Assembly: GCA_017965425.1 (NCBI GenBank)
Contig: JAGCPY010000057.1
Location: forward strand, 1-64,000
DNA: 64,000 nt
Source: Bacteroidaceae bacterium
GTDB lineage: Bacteria > Bacteroidota > Bacteroidia > Bacteroidales > Bacteroidaceae
Direction of reading: 5' to 3'
How positions within the stretch are numbered: position 1 is the stretch's first letter; each line of letters opens with the position of its first letter. This document shows positions 37,995 to 47,878 of this stretch, piece by piece. The position numbers were made by a program, and so were the translations under genes. Below the pieces are notes generated by a model. The model saw only the letters and a list, made by a program, of their open reading frames with translations, was not told where the DNA came from and ran no database searches.

Positions 37995-40900
37995 GTGAAT
38001 AGAAGAACTACCTTTATATGCCTCTTTGCCATCGTGTTGGCACTCATCATTGTCTCTTGCGCATCATCCCGTGGTGCGAAGGAGAAGGATAGCGTGAAGG
38101 CCATTCATCCCGCCGCCGTCGCCTTGTTTGATTCTCTGCGCGACCATCCTTTCACTATCCAGGTGAGCGAAAAAGTGAAGAATGTTAAAGATTCTTCGGT
38201 CCTGCAAGATCATCTGGCCCTGCCTGCCTTCAAGGAAAAGGAGATAAAGGAACAGGTGAGGCAAGTTGCCCTTTCTGTCAAGACAGACTCGTCATTTCAG
38301 TTAGCGCCATTGAAAGTTAGCGGCTTAGATTCCACCGATGTTGACTTAAAGACGATCCAATCTTTGATTGAGGAAGAAGGCAAAGACGTTGTTCCCGATT
38401 CCGTCCCTTTCCTGTCCGATAGTATCCCGTCTGTTCCCGATACCCTCCAGACTTTGGCCGATTCCATTTTGGTCGATACGGCCCGCTACATTATCCATAA
38501 CGGCGATACAATCTTCCTCGGACGTGGTGGCCACACAGGGCCTGACACCTTGAAGATAGACTCTTCGAAGCAGAGCAAGAGTGCGCTGGATGCGCCCGTG
38601 GACTTCAAGGCCAAGGACTCCATCGTCTTCGACTACGGTGCCAACCGCGTCAATTTCTACGGAGAGGCGAATGTGAAGTACATGAATCTTGAGTTGGAGG
38701 CCGATTTCATTACGATGAGCGTCGATAGCAGCGTGGTCCACGCGCTGGGTACAAAGGATTCCACGGGGCAGGTGACAGTGCCGCCCGTGTTCCGTCAGGG
38801 TGAAGACGAGTATGAGCCAGACGCCATCGCCTACAACTTCAAGACGCGAAAGGCATTCATCAACAACGTATTCACCCAACAGGGAGAGGGCTACATGACC
38901 AGCAACGAGAGCAAGCGAGACAGCAGCGGAACGATGTACGTAGCCAATGCCAAATATACCACTTGCGATGCCCGTCACCCGCACTTCTATCTCGCGCTGA
39001 CACGCGCTAAGGTGAGACCCGGAAAGGATGTGGTCTTCGGGCCGGCATACCTTGTGCTGGAAGACGTGCCTTTGCCGTTGGCCATCCCCTATGGTTTCTT
39101 CCCCTTTACGAGCAGTTACAACAGTGGATTGATTATGCCGACCTACGGCGACGAGACCAACCGCGGTTTCTACCTTCGCGACGGCGGCTACTATTTTGCC
39201 ATCAATGACAAGATGGATATGAAGATTCTCGGCGACATCTATACCAAAGGCTCGTGGAGGCTTGCCGGGCAGAGCACATACCGCAAGCGTTACCGATTCA
39301 GCGGGGCGTTCAACTTCGAGTACCAGTACACCAAAGAGGGCGAGAAGAACATGCCCGATTACTCGGTATCAAAGAGCTTCAAGATCCAATGGAGCCATCG
39401 CCAGGATGCAAAGGCAAACCCCGTGCAGTCGTTCTCGGCCAGCGTCAACTTTGCCTCGTCAAGCTTCGAACGCAATAACCTCACGTCGATGTACAACCCA
39501 CAAAGCTACACGCAGAGCACCAGAACCTCCAGTATCTCGTATAGCCGCAGTTTCTCGGACATCGGGCTGACGCTCTCGGCCACCATGAACCTTTCCCAGA
39601 ATGTGCGCGACAGCAGCATCTCCATGACATTGCCATCGCTCAATATCTCGTTGGCACGCTTTAATCCCTTCAAGCGAAAGAAGATGGTCGGCAAGGAACG
39701 TTGGTATGAGAAGATTGCCATGAGCTACACCGGAACCTTCTCCAACAGCATCTCCACGAAGGAAGACAAGATTTTGAAATCCAATCTCATAAAGGATTGG
39801 CGTAACGGTATGCGCCACTCGGTGCCCATCAGCGCCTCGTTCTCGATTTTCAATTACATCAATGTCACCCCGTCCTTTAACTTCCAAGACCGCATGTACA
39901 CCTATAAAGTAAAGCGTTCGTGGGACGAGGCGGCACAGGTTGAAAAGCGCGACACCACCTACGGCTTTCACAACGTCTATGACTACAGCATGAGCGTCTC
40001 GGCCAGCACGAAGCTCTACGGCACGTATCGTCCGCTCATCGGCCACAAGATCATGGCCATCCGTCACGTCCTCACACCCACCGTCAGCTTTTCCTATACG
40101 CCCGACTTTGGCGCTGCCCGCTTCGGCTACTACGACACATACGTCAAGACCGACCGCAATGGCAACGTCTCGACTGTCAGCTATTCGCCCTACCAGGGAA
40201 TGCTTTATGGCGTTCCTGGCAAAGGCATGACGGGCAGCATTTCAATGGACATCGGAAACAACATCGAGATGAAGGTCAGAACCAGTAACGATTCTACCAA
40301 GAAAATCAGCCTCATCGACGAACTCGGAGCTTCCATGTCCTACAACATGGCTGCGAAGTCACGCCCCTGGAGCGACCTGAACATGCGCATCCGCCTGAAG
40401 CTTACCAAAAGCTACACCTTCTCGCTGAATGCACAATTCGCCACCTACGCCTATGAGCAGGATGCCGACGGACGTGTCTATGTCGGCGAACGTACGGAAT
40501 ATAGCTATGGGCGGTTCGGACGATTCCAAGGAATGAGTCAAAACATCTCCTACACTTTGAACAATCAAAAGATCATGCAGCTCTTCGGCAAGGGAAAGAA
40601 AGACAAGAATAAAAAGAAGGATCAGGAGGATGAAGAAGACGACCTTGAGGACGAGAATAAAGATATTAACGAAACGAACCTTGACCCCGAACTGACGCGT
40701 GGACAGAGAGGTGCACGCCGACGAGAGCAATCAGGCGAACTCGACGAGGACGGCTATCTGAAGTTCTCTCTCCCGTGGTCGATTTCCGTGTCATACGGAG
40801 TCTCGATGCGCGAGAACACAGCTGGGACGTTCAATCCCCGACGAATGCGCTATCCTTATAAATTGACCCATACGCTCAACTTCTCGGGGAACTTGCAGAT

Positions 40901-41141
40901 AGCGGAAGGGTGGAACATCCAATGGTCTTCAGGCTACGACTTCAACTATAAGAAAATATCCATGACAACGGCATCGCTGACCCGCGACCTCCATTGCTTC
41001 AGCATGTCGTGCAGCATGGTGCTTTCACCCTATACGTCCTACAACTTCACCTTCGCCTGCAAGGCTTCTACGCTGGCCGACGCACTCAAGTGGAAGAAAC
41101 AGAGCAGCTACAGCAACCAACTCAAGTGGTATGACGACTGA
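37995..41141 (+). CDS. lptD: LPS-assembly outer-membrane protein LptD (Bacteroidetes type)
   Basis: 1048 residues from a GTG start; the upstream frame closes at 37986, and the promoter gives a 33-base leader. Signal sequence ends in a lipobox-like LIIVSC. A Ser/Asp-rich linker (about 40-190) precedes the LptA-like jellyroll (SIVFDYGANRVNFYGEANV, then EADFITMSV) and the beta-barrel (LVLEDVPLPLAIPYGFFPF onward). Residues about 870-915 form a Lys/Glu/Asp-rich loop (KGKKDKNKKKDQEDEEDD). LptD inserts lipopolysaccharide into the outer leaflet with LptE; this form matches the Bacteroidetes LptD family, longer than the proteobacterial one. Confidence 0.9.
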   Translation: MNRRTTFICLFAIVLALIIVSCASSRGAKEKDSVKAIHPAAVALFDSLRDHPFTIQVSEKVKNVKDSSVLQDHLALPAFKEKEIKEQVRQVALSVKTDSSFQLAPLKVSGLDSTDVDLKTIQSLIEEEGKDVVPDSVPFLSDSIPSVPDTLQTLADSILVDTARYIIHNGDTIFLGRGGHTGPDTLKIDSSKQSKSALDAPVDFKAKDSIVFDYGANRVNFYGEANVKYMNLELEADFITMSVDSSVVHALGTKDSTGQVTVPPVFRQGEDEYEPDAIAYNFKTRKAFINNVFTQQGEGYMTSNESKRDSSGTMYVANAKYTTCDARHPHFYLALTRAKVRPGKDVVFGPAYLVLEDVPLPLAIPYGFFPFTSSYNSGLIMPTYGDETNRGFYLRDGGYYFAINDKMDMKILGDIYTKGSWRLAGQSTYRKRYRFSGAFNFEYQYTKEGEKNMPDYSVSKSFKIQWSHRQDAKANPVQSFSASVNFASSSFERNNLTSMYNPQSYTQSTRTSSISYSRSFSDIGLTLSATMNLSQNVRDSSISMTLPSLNISLARFNPFKRKKMVGKERWYEKIAMSYTGTFSNSISTKEDKILKSNLIKDWRNGMRHSVPISASFSIFNYINVTPSFNFQDRMYTYKVKRSWDEAAQVEKRDTTYGFHNVYDYSMSVSASTKLYGTYRPLIGHKIMAIRHVLTPTVSFSYTPDFGAARFGYYDTYVKTDRNGNVSTVSYSPYQGMLYGVPGKGMTGSISMDIGNNIEMKVRTSNDSTKKISLIDELGASMSYNMAAKSRPWSDLNMRIRLKLTKSYTFSLNAQFATYAYEQDADGRVYVGERTEYSYGRFGRFQGMSQNISYTLNNQKIMQLFGKGKKDKNKKKDQEDEEDDLEDENKDINETNLDPELTRGQRGARRREQSGELDEDGYLKFSLPWSISVSYGVSMRENTAGTFNPRRMRYPYKLTHTLNFSGNLQIAEGWNIQWSSGYDFNYKKISMTTASLTRDLHCFSMSCSMVLSPYTSYNFTFACKASTLADALKWKKQSSYSNQLKWYDD

Positions 41142-41176
41142 ACCAACGAAGATATAAATCCAAAAATAAAAACAAA

Positions 41177-41896
41177 ATGAAGAAAACGTTTTACCTCATG
41201 GCAATGGCCGTCCTCATGCTGGCGGCTTGCAGTGGAAAAGACAATGGCGCGCACTCCCTGGCCGTGCTTACTCCCAACCGTATCTTATTTGCTGATGCCA
41301 CATGGGACAGCATCTGGTTCGAAACCACCGACAAACCCAGCTTCAGTTCCGATTCGTGGTGGTGCCAGCCCTCTCCGACCTACGTCCGTGACATCGCGAA
41401 CACGACGTTCCACGAAAACAGCATTTACACGCTGGCATTGCCTGTTGATATTGAAGCCAATACGACGGGAAAGGTCAGAACAGCCATCCTCACCTTCAAG
41501 ACCAGTGAGTTCACCGTAACTACCGCCGTTCGTCAGCTCGCAACCCTCAATATCATACGTCCTGCAAGATTCTATCTGGACGAATACCTCTCAGACACAC
41601 TTACCTCACTCACGGACAGCGCTTATGTCACTCTCGACAGCGTTTCCTTCCGCGTGGCTGGCAATTGGACTCTGACCGCCAAGGAAGATTCGTGGATTCA
41701 TCCGGAAAAGCTTCAAGGCATGGCTGGGCAGCATGTGGTGAAAGTCAACCTGCTGCCCAACACCACCGGCGACCAGCGCCGCGACACCTTGTGGCTCACT
41801 TCCACCGTCGAAGTCACCAAGCAGGATGGAACCACTTCAACGATGGCCGTCAAGGATTTCATTCCTTTCCTGCAGCTGAAGCCGAAAACACATTAA
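41177..41896 (+). CDS. Lipoprotein with BACON-like repeats
   Basis: 239 residues. Lipoprotein signal MKKTFYLMAMAVLMLAAC. Two beta-rich segments, each ending in the RTAILTFKTSEFTVT or RRDTLWLTSTVEVTK type of strand, resemble the BACON/Ig-like domains of Bacteroidetes surface lipoproteins (NTTGKVRTA and NTTGDQRRD align). No catalytic motif. It is 35 bases after lptD and ahead of the arabinofuranosidase, so it may be on the same transcript; a role with LptD is possible but unproven. Confidence 0.65.
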   Translation: MKKTFYLMAMAVLMLAACSGKDNGAHSLAVLTPNRILFADATWDSIWFETTDKPSFSSDSWWCQPSPTYVRDIANTTFHENSIYTLALPVDIEANTTGKVRTAILTFKTSEFTVTTAVRQLATLNIIRPARFYLDEYLSDTLTSLTDSAYVTLDSVSFRVAGNWTLTAKEDSWIHPEKLQGMAGQHVVKVNLLPNTTGDQRRDTLWLTSTVEVTKQDGTTSTMAVKDFIPFLQLKPKTH

Positions 41897-41933
41897 CCCA
41901 TCCACATCTCTCCTCAGCTAATTCTTACTCCTC

Positions 41934-44399
41934 ATGAAATCACTCAGACAACTTTCCACAGCGCTGATAGGTCTTTTCTTTGTGTGTCCAGTTAGTGCCA
42001 ATGAGCCAGACTCTGTCTTCCTCTTCTCCTATAATCCCCATCCTTCTCAAGGACTTGCTTTTGCCTACTCAGCAGATGGCAAGAACTGGAAAAGCGTGGC
42101 CGACGGTGCCTCGTTCATTCGTAGTGATTTCGGCACGTGGGGAGCTGAGAAGAAAATGCATACCCCCATCCTTCGCCGTGAAAGCGACGGGAAGTGGGCG
42201 TTGATTTTTCGTGTGAACGACCGTGTCCGTCAGTTCGCGATTTCGTCATCCTCCGACCTCATTCATTGGAAGCCGCAGGATTATCCTTACTTGCAGCGTG
42301 TTGAAGATGTGCGCAACCTGTTTAGCAAAGCCGAAAACGAGCTTTATCAATCGGCAGAGGTGAATGGACAAGCATACAAGGGATGCATCCATCGTGTTAG
42401 TTTTGCAGAAGTGGAAAATATGATTCGTTTTCAAGAATCTGCGTCCTTCCGTGGTCGTCTGAATGGAGAAACTTTGGCAGATGATGAAGGACGTTTTGCC
42501 TTCCTCAAAGACAATCCCCCTCACGCCACGGTTAGCATCGACCCGTCTGGAGCCAAGTCCATTTCAGACAAGCTCATAGGCATTTTCTTCGAAGACATCA
42601 ATTACAGCGCCGACGGTGGACTCTATGCAGAGCTCCTTCAGAACCGCGATTTTGAATATACCGAGGCTGACCGTGGGCGTGAACCGAACTGGACACCCAC
42701 GAATTCCTGGCGTCTTGTCGGTGAAGGCACCACCTTCAGCATAGCGACAGACGACCCCCTGCATCCCAATCAGTTGCACTACGCCGTCTTGGACGTTCAA
42801 GCCGTTGGAGCGGTGCTGGTCAACGATGGCTTCGACGGTATTGTGTTGCGCAAGGGCGAGAAATATGACATCAGCCTTTTCGCTCGTCAGTTGCGGGGTC
42901 GCAAAGGAGAAGGCGAGATTTGCGCGATGTTAGTGGCAGACAAAGAAGTGGTCGCAACCACCTATCTGAAGGCTCCAAAGGCTGGTTGGACACAGATGAA
43001 AGGCGTATTGACCTCTAAGGCAGACGTCGCCAATGCTGAGCTCCACATCGCTTTCCGCGACGAAGGCACCTATGCGCTGGACTTTGTCAGCTTGTTCCCA
43101 CAAAAGACTTTCAAGAACCGCAAGAATGGTATGCGGCGTGACCTCGCAGAAACTCTTGCCGCCCTGCATCCTAAGTTCATGCGTTTCCCAGGAGGCTGTG
43201 TGGCTCACGGTGATGGCCTTGGCAATATTTATCATTGGAAAGAGACCATTGGCCCTCTTTGGCAGCGCAAGGGTGCACGCAATATCTGGGGGTATCACCA
43301 GACGCGCGGCCTCGGTTATTTTGAGTATTTCCAACTATGTGAAGACCTTGGCTGTGAGCCTCTTCCTGTGTTGGCTTCCGCCGTGCCCTGTCAAAACAGC
43401 AGCACTGGAGGCGACGGGCAGCAAGGCGGCATTCCCTTTGGCCCTGAGTTCGAACAATACAAGCAGGACGTTCTTGACCTGATAGAGTGGGCCAATGGCG
43501 ACCCGAAGAGCAGCACGTGGGCCAAGATGCGTGCTGAAGCTGGTCATCCGAAGCCATTCAACCTCAAGTATATCGGCATAGGCAATGAAGACCTTATATC
43601 CGACGTTTTCACCGAACGTTATCTGCAACTGATAAAAGCTGTAAAGGAGAAATATCCTGAGATAATTGTTTGTGGGACGACAGGACCGTTCTATGAAGGA
43701 TCGGACTACGATGAAGGTTGGCGTTTAGCGAAGGAGAACCATATTGACATGGTAGATGAGCATTATTACGTCTCCCCTGGTTGGTACATGCATCATCAGG
43801 ACTTCTATGACCAGTATGACCGCGCGGCATCAAAAGTCTATTTAGGTGAATATGCCAGTCACGGTGCAGGTCGCCGGTCAACCATAGAGACGGCGCTGAC
43901 GTGTGCAATGCACATCTGCAATCTGGAACGGAACGGCGACATCGTGGCCATGAGCAGCTATGCGCCTCTCTTGGCGAAGCACGGCCATACGCAATGGAAC
44001 CCCGACCTGATTTATTTCGATAATGAAAAGGTCTTCCCGACCGTCGATTACTATGCTCAGCTCCTCTGTGGACAGTCGCAGGGAGACGAGTACCTACCCT
44101 CTAAGATTCGTTTAGACTCTTCGCGTGGAGGAATGGAACGACGACTGGCCGTTAGCACGGTTCGCTCCAGTGACACGGGCAAGACGTACGTGAAAGTGGT
44201 GAACCTGCTGCCTTCGTCTATGGAAACTCGCCTTGACTTGCGTGCCCTGAATGCCAGTGGCAAGCGATGTGTCGTGAAGACGCTGTCTGGTGCATGGAAT
44301 GACAGTGGTGCCGTTCCTGTGGAGACTTTGAAGGAGTCATTGGAAGAAGAACTGAATATCGTGCTTCCTGCCTATTCCCTAACGATCTTGGAGTTTTGA
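41934..44399 (+). CDS. GH51-type alpha-L-arabinofuranosidase with extra N-terminal domain
   Basis: 821 residues with a signal peptide (LIGLFFVCPVSA). Residues 25-185 are an added domain reminiscent of part of a five-bladed glycosidase (AFAYSADGKNWK, then ISSSSDLIHWK). The catalytic (beta/alpha)8 region starts at about 190 (SDKLIGIFFEDINYSADGG) and holds the acid/base in GIGNED near 548 and the nucleophile in LGEYASHG near 640; the alpha-L-AF_C domain follows to the end. It releases arabinose from plant arabinans or arabinoxylans in the periplasm or at the surface. Confidence 0.85.
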   Translation: MKSLRQLSTALIGLFFVCPVSANEPDSVFLFSYNPHPSQGLAFAYSADGKNWKSVADGASFIRSDFGTWGAEKKMHTPILRRESDGKWALIFRVNDRVRQFAISSSSDLIHWKPQDYPYLQRVEDVRNLFSKAENELYQSAEVNGQAYKGCIHRVSFAEVENMIRFQESASFRGRLNGETLADDEGRFAFLKDNPPHATVSIDPSGAKSISDKLIGIFFEDINYSADGGLYAELLQNRDFEYTEADRGREPNWTPTNSWRLVGEGTTFSIATDDPLHPNQLHYAVLDVQAVGAVLVNDGFDGIVLRKGEKYDISLFARQLRGRKGEGEICAMLVADKEVVATTYLKAPKAGWTQMKGVLTSKADVANAELHIAFRDEGTYALDFVSLFPQKTFKNRKNGMRRDLAETLAALHPKFMRFPGGCVAHGDGLGNIYHWKETIGPLWQRKGARNIWGYHQTRGLGYFEYFQLCEDLGCEPLPVLASAVPCQNSSTGGDGQQGGIPFGPEFEQYKQDVLDLIEWANGDPKSSTWAKMRAEAGHPKPFNLKYIGIGNEDLISDVFTERYLQLIKAVKEKYPEIIVCGTTGPFYEGSDYDEGWRLAKENHIDMVDEHYYVSPGWYMHHQDFYDQYDRAASKVYLGEYASHGAGRRSTIETALTCAMHICNLERNGDIVAMSSYAPLLAKHGHTQWNPDLIYFDNEKVFPTVDYYAQLLCGQSQGDEYLPSKIRLDSSRGGMERRLAVSTVRSSDTGKTYVKVVNLLPSSMETRLDLRALNASGKRCVVKTLSGAWNDSGAVPVETLKESLEEELNIVLPAYSLTILEF

Positions 44400-44432
44400 T
44401 GTGGTGGAACGAAGAGAGAGGAAGCTTGCATT

Positions 44433-45509
44433 ATGTTCATCTTATTCACGATTTCATTCTTCCTGTTGTTCATCTATGGCATTCGCTATATGCCCGAAGG
44501 CAACAATGAGTATGTGGGAAAGCAACAAGCCAATGCTATCAAAGGCTTCTTTATCCTCTACCTGACCATTGGACACATTGCCGGAATACTGTTAGCTTGT
44601 GGCTTGTATCCAGATGGGTTTTGGAACCATCTGGATGACCTTTTACACTCTGCCATGAACTCCTTGGTGGTCGTGATGTTCTTGTTCTTCAGCGGTTTCG
44701 GTATTTCTGAGAACCTCAAGACGAGAGAAGGCAATCGTATGGTTAATGAGGCTTATGTGCGTTCGATACCTCGTCGTCGCGTGTTGAATACCCTTGTGAA
44801 CTTAGGCGTGGTCGTGCTCCTCTATTTGCTCTGTTCTCCACTCACGGGTTGCGAAATAGAATGGTCGAAGTTGCCGCTCTATTTTATAGCTTTGGAATCA
44901 GCGGGCAATAGCTGTTGGTATATCTTTGTCATCCTTTCGTGTTATCTTGTTACTTGGGTTGCCGCGTCAATAGTTCGCGATTCCCGCTCTTGTCTTGTCG
45001 CGTTCCACACGTTGTTGACTGCCGCAGTAGGTGTTACCCTCTATCTGTTTAAAGCTGAGACAGATTACTATTGGTACACGACCATCATGAGCTATGCCTT
45101 CGGCTTTGTCTATTCTCAATACAAGGCAGAGCTTGAAGACATGTTCTCAAGAAGATGGTTGCTTTCCTTGACTCTTTCTGCAGTTCTGTTTGTGATACAT
45201 TACATCTTGGTATGGAAAACCTTTATTCCAAGGCTTGTTTCCTTTAATCTCATGTCCATTTGGTTTGTCCTCCTGTTCGTCATCATGGGCATGAAATTCC
45301 GTGTAGGCAATAAGGCCATCAATTGGTGTGGGGCTCATCTCTTTCCCATCTATACATATCAAGCCCTTTTCTACCTTTCACTGCTGAACATAGGAGGAAA
45401 TGTCCACTCCTTTGCTTCCTGGTCGCCGTTCCTCTACGCCCTAATCAGTCTGCTCCTAACCCTTCTTTTGGCCAAGTTCTACCATCTTTGGGAATTCAGA
45501 ATCAAATAA
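44433..45509 (+). CDS. Acyltransferase-3 family membrane protein
   Basis: 358 residues with about ten membrane helices. The conserved first-helix region of acyltransferase-3 proteins is visible (NAIKGFFILYLTIGHIAG, with the His of the catalytic area) and FLFFSGFGISENLK matches the second block. Such proteins transfer acetyl or other acyl groups onto surface sugars. It starts 33 bases after the arabinofuranosidase and may be co-transcribed. Its substrate cannot be told. Confidence 0.75.
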   Translation: MFILFTISFFLLFIYGIRYMPEGNNEYVGKQQANAIKGFFILYLTIGHIAGILLACGLYPDGFWNHLDDLLHSAMNSLVVVMFLFFSGFGISENLKTREGNRMVNEAYVRSIPRRRVLNTLVNLGVVVLLYLLCSPLTGCEIEWSKLPLYFIALESAGNSCWYIFVILSCYLVTWVAASIVRDSRSCLVAFHTLLTAAVGVTLYLFKAETDYYWYTTIMSYAFGFVYSQYKAELEDMFSRRWLLSLTLSAVLFVIHYILVWKTFIPRLVSFNLMSIWFVLLFVIMGMKFRVGNKAINWCGAHLFPIYTYQALFYLSLLNIGGNVHSFASWSPFLYALISLLLTLLLAKFYHLWEFRIK

Positions 45510-45547
45510 AGCCCGGTGATGCACCTTCTGTCCTCTGTCTTTGACAC

Positions 45548-45635
45548 GTATATACGAGTCGACCGTTTCGTATGTATGAGTTAGCCGTTTTGTATATACG
45601 ACTCGGCGGTGCTGTATTTACGAGTTATCCGTTTC
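45548..45635. repeat. Four tandem 22-base repeats
   Basis: Units start at 45548, 45570, 45592 and 45614, each beginning GTAT, with TACGAGT at the centre and CCGTTT near the end; copies differ at several positions. They lie right after the acyltransferase stop. Confidence 0.85.
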
Positions 45636-45978
45636 CTATAGATTTGTGTGGGGCGTAACCGTAATCGTAACCGCTTGTTGCATTATGTTCTGGCGAATGT
45701 TGGTCTTTCTATCCCAAGAATGGGTGAATGAGACAGTTGAGAAGTGGATAAACAACGAGAGGGGTTACATTTTTGCATGTTTTTCGTGTATGAATTCATA
45801 GAATTGAGCCTCTTTTGGGGCGAATGCCATTCCCTAAATAGTGAAGCTACACCTCTTTCTTCTTCCTCTTGTGACTACCTTATGAGGAAAAAAAGAGGAG
45901 TCTTAGACGTTCATAAAAAGAAAAAACAAGGCTTTTTGGTCTTTTTACCGCTGCAAACTGCATTTTCTGAGGAGATAG
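45636..45978. other. Gene-free stretch before tRNA-Asp
   Basis: About 340 bases. A 94-codon plus-strand frame (45744-46028) runs through the tRNA promoter, has a Lys-rich low-complexity end and no family resemblance, so it is not called. Nothing else supported. Confidence 0.5.
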
Positions 45979-46010
45979 TTTGCACGAATCAAGAAAAAGC
46001 CATACCTTTG
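45979..46010 (+). promoter_or_regulatory. tRNA-Asp promoter
   Basis: TTTG (45979-45982), 20 bases, TACCTTTG (46003-46010); perfect Bacteroidetes consensus. Confidence 0.85.
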
Positions 46011-46055
46011 CAACCGCAAAAAAGATGAACAGTCAAGGCGGGTGAGTTTACCACG

Positions 46056-46130
46056 GTGCGTTAGTTCAGTCTGGTTAGAATACATGCCTGTCACGCATGG
46101 GGTCACGGGTTCGAGCCCCGTACGCACCGC
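46056..46130 (+). tRNA. tRNA-Asp (GTC)
   Basis: 75 bases. Acceptor stem GGTGCGT/ACGCACC, anticodon stem CATGC/GCATG with loop CTGTCAC giving anticodon GTC at 46091-46093, T arm GGGTTCGAGCCCC. The CCA end is not encoded. A terminator follows 10 bases later. Confidence 0.97.
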
Positions 46131-46139
46131 GAAAACACA

Positions 46140-46174
46140 AAGAAAGGAGACCGTTTGGCCTCCTTTCTTGTTTT
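46140..46174 (+). terminator. Terminator after tRNA-Asp
   Basis: 10-bp perfect stem (46140-46149 with 46160-46169), 10-base loop, then GTTTTA. The convergent flavodoxin gene ends 13 bases further on, so it may serve both strands. Confidence 0.85.
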
Positions 46175-46186
46175 ATGAACTTCGCT

Positions 46187-46987
46187 TTATCGCACAACTT
46201 CGGTAAATTCAGGTGTAGCCCCTTCTTCCTTTGCGATTGTCACGTAGATGATGGACGTAGTTTCCTGACCGTTCATGTTGCTGCTGATGACCGTGAATTT
46301 GTAATCTGTGCTCTCTTTTGTCTCTCGTTTTCCTACGGTTTGCGGTGTGCCAAGAGGGAACTGATAGTTAGAGCAAGCGGCATTGAAGATTGCCGTTTCT
46401 TCCTCTCTGACAGGTCCTTGCTCGGAGTATTCCGGCAGAGGTTCGACGTTGCCGGCCTTGTAGCCGTTTTCTTTTAGGAAACGGTCGAGCTCCTTGGCGG
46501 CCTTTGCCACTCGTGCTGTGCGCACACCATAGCCCTGGCGTATGTCTGCCTTGGGAAGTGCCTGTTTCAGCGCTTCCGAAGACGTGTTCAGCCCGCCACT
46601 GCCGAAAGTGCAGAAGGGTACGATGGTCTTGCCTGCAAAGTCATTTGTCTTGACAAGTGTGGCAATGGGCATCGCGTATGTTCCGAACCAGATAGGGTAG
46701 CCGATGAAAATCACATCATAGTCGTTCAGGTTTGAGTGGATGGGCTGGATTTCAGGTGTCTCTCCGTTGCGTAGCTCTCTACCTCCACGATCAATGGTTG
46801 CTTGGAAGTCACCGTCGTACGGGGTTACGACTTCGATGCGTTCGATGTCTGCTCCAAGTTGTTTCTGCAACTCTTCTGCTACGGCTTGCGTTGTGCCTGT
46901 CTGTGAATAGTAAAGCACTAAGGTTTTCTTGGTGCAGCCCGTCAAGACGGAAGCCATGACAGTCAATGATAAAAGCATTTTTTTCAT
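46187..46987 (-). CDS. Flavodoxin-domain lipoprotein
   Basis: 266 residues. Lipoprotein signal ending VLTGC. The flavodoxin fold starts at once with the FMN phosphate loop LYYSQTGTTQAVA, continues with VIFIGYPIWFGTYAMP and PFCTFGSGGL (the second and third FMN loops), and ends near 190. The last 70 residues (YQFPLGTPQTVGKRE, then GQETTSIIYVTIAKEEG) are an added tail. It is an FMN-binding redox protein attached to the membrane in the periplasm; the partner is unknown. Confidence 0.85.
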   Translation of the reverse strand: MKKMLLSLTVMASVLTGCTKKTLVLYYSQTGTTQAVAEELQKQLGADIERIEVVTPYDGDFQATIDRGGRELRNGETPEIQPIHSNLNDYDVIFIGYPIWFGTYAMPIATLVKTNDFAGKTIVPFCTFGSGGLNTSSEALKQALPKADIRQGYGVRTARVAKAAKELDRFLKENGYKAGNVEPLPEYSEQGPVREEETAIFNAACSNYQFPLGTPQTVGKRETKESTDYKFTVISSNMNGQETTSIIYVTIAKEEGATPEFTEVVR

Positions 46988-47116
46988 AATCTTTGTTGTG
47001 ATGGTAATAACATGAAGTCATTTGTTGTTTACAAAGCTCGTTTTTAGAAGAATACAGATAAGAAAACGATGCTTATTAACAACAGAAACACGAATTCGTT
47101 CATGTCTCTTGTGCCA

Positions 47117-47878
47117 TTAGTCTCGGTTGCGACCGAGAAGGCGGAGAATGTAGAGGAAGAGATTGATGAAGTCGAGATAGAGGGTCAGGGCTCCCAAAAT
47201 GGCGATGCGTCGAGGCAAGGCCGTGTCAGTGGAATAGCCCATAGATACGCTCTGTTCGGCAGAAGCACTCATGGCTTTGATTTTCTGAGTGTCGTATGCC
47301 GTGAGCCCTACGAAGATGAAGACACCGATGTAAGTAATGATGGCATCCAATGTGGAGTTTGCCCAGAAGATGTTGACGACACTGGCGATGATAAGGCCGA
47401 TAAGCCCCATCATGAGGATGCCGCCGAGGCCAGAGAGGTCGCGTTTGGTGGTAGCTCCGAAAATGCTCATGGCTCCAAAGGTAAGTGCAGAAGCCGCAAA
47501 GGCTTGTGTGATGGAACCGATGCTGTAGGCGAAGAAGATGCTGGAAAGCGTCAGGCCGTTCACCGCTGCATAGAGAAGGAAGAGCGTGGTAGCGGTTGTC
47601 GGCGAGAGGCGGTTGATGCCAGCAGAGACGCCGAACACAAGACCGAGTTCAATGATGAACAATACCCAAATGGCGGCGCTGTTGCCATAGATGAGCTGGA
47701 GCATCGTCGGACTGCTGACGACGAGGAATGCAGCACCAGCGGTGATGCACAAAGCGGCGGTCATCCACACATAGACGCGCGTCATGACGTTCGAGAAGGA
47801 GAAAGTGCCTGTTGTGGAAGTGGAACGGGCATAGCTGCCACGATCAAAGTTGTCTTGGATTTCGATGTAGTCTTTCAT
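47117..47878 (-). CDS. Bax inhibitor-1/YccA family membrane protein
   Basis: 253 residues with seven membrane helices. Conserved features of the family: the first helix after a short hydrophilic N-terminus (VMTRVYVWMTAALCITAG), NGLTLSSIFFAY, and the final LTAYDTQKIKAM and LYLDFINLFLYILRLL blocks with the paired Asp residues used for pH-gated calcium leak in BsYetJ. Full length for the family. A single-gene unit by position. Confidence 0.9.
   Translation of the reverse strand: MKDYIEIQDNFDRGSYARSTSTTGTFSFSNVMTRVYVWMTAALCITAGAAFLVVSSPTMLQLIYGNSAAIWVLFIIELGLVFGVSAGINRLSPTTATTLFLLYAAVNGLTLSSIFFAYSIGSITQAFAASALTFGAMSIFGATTKRDLSGLGGILMMGLIGLIIASVVNIFWANSTLDAIITYIGVFIFVGLTAYDTQKIKAMSASAEQSVSMGYSTDTALPRRIAILGALTLYLDFINLFLYILRLLGRNRD

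Noticed and set aside
45744-46028. 94-residue frame before tRNA-Asp
   Set aside because: It overlaps the tRNA promoter, ends in low-complexity Lys/Gln codons and has no recognisable domain.
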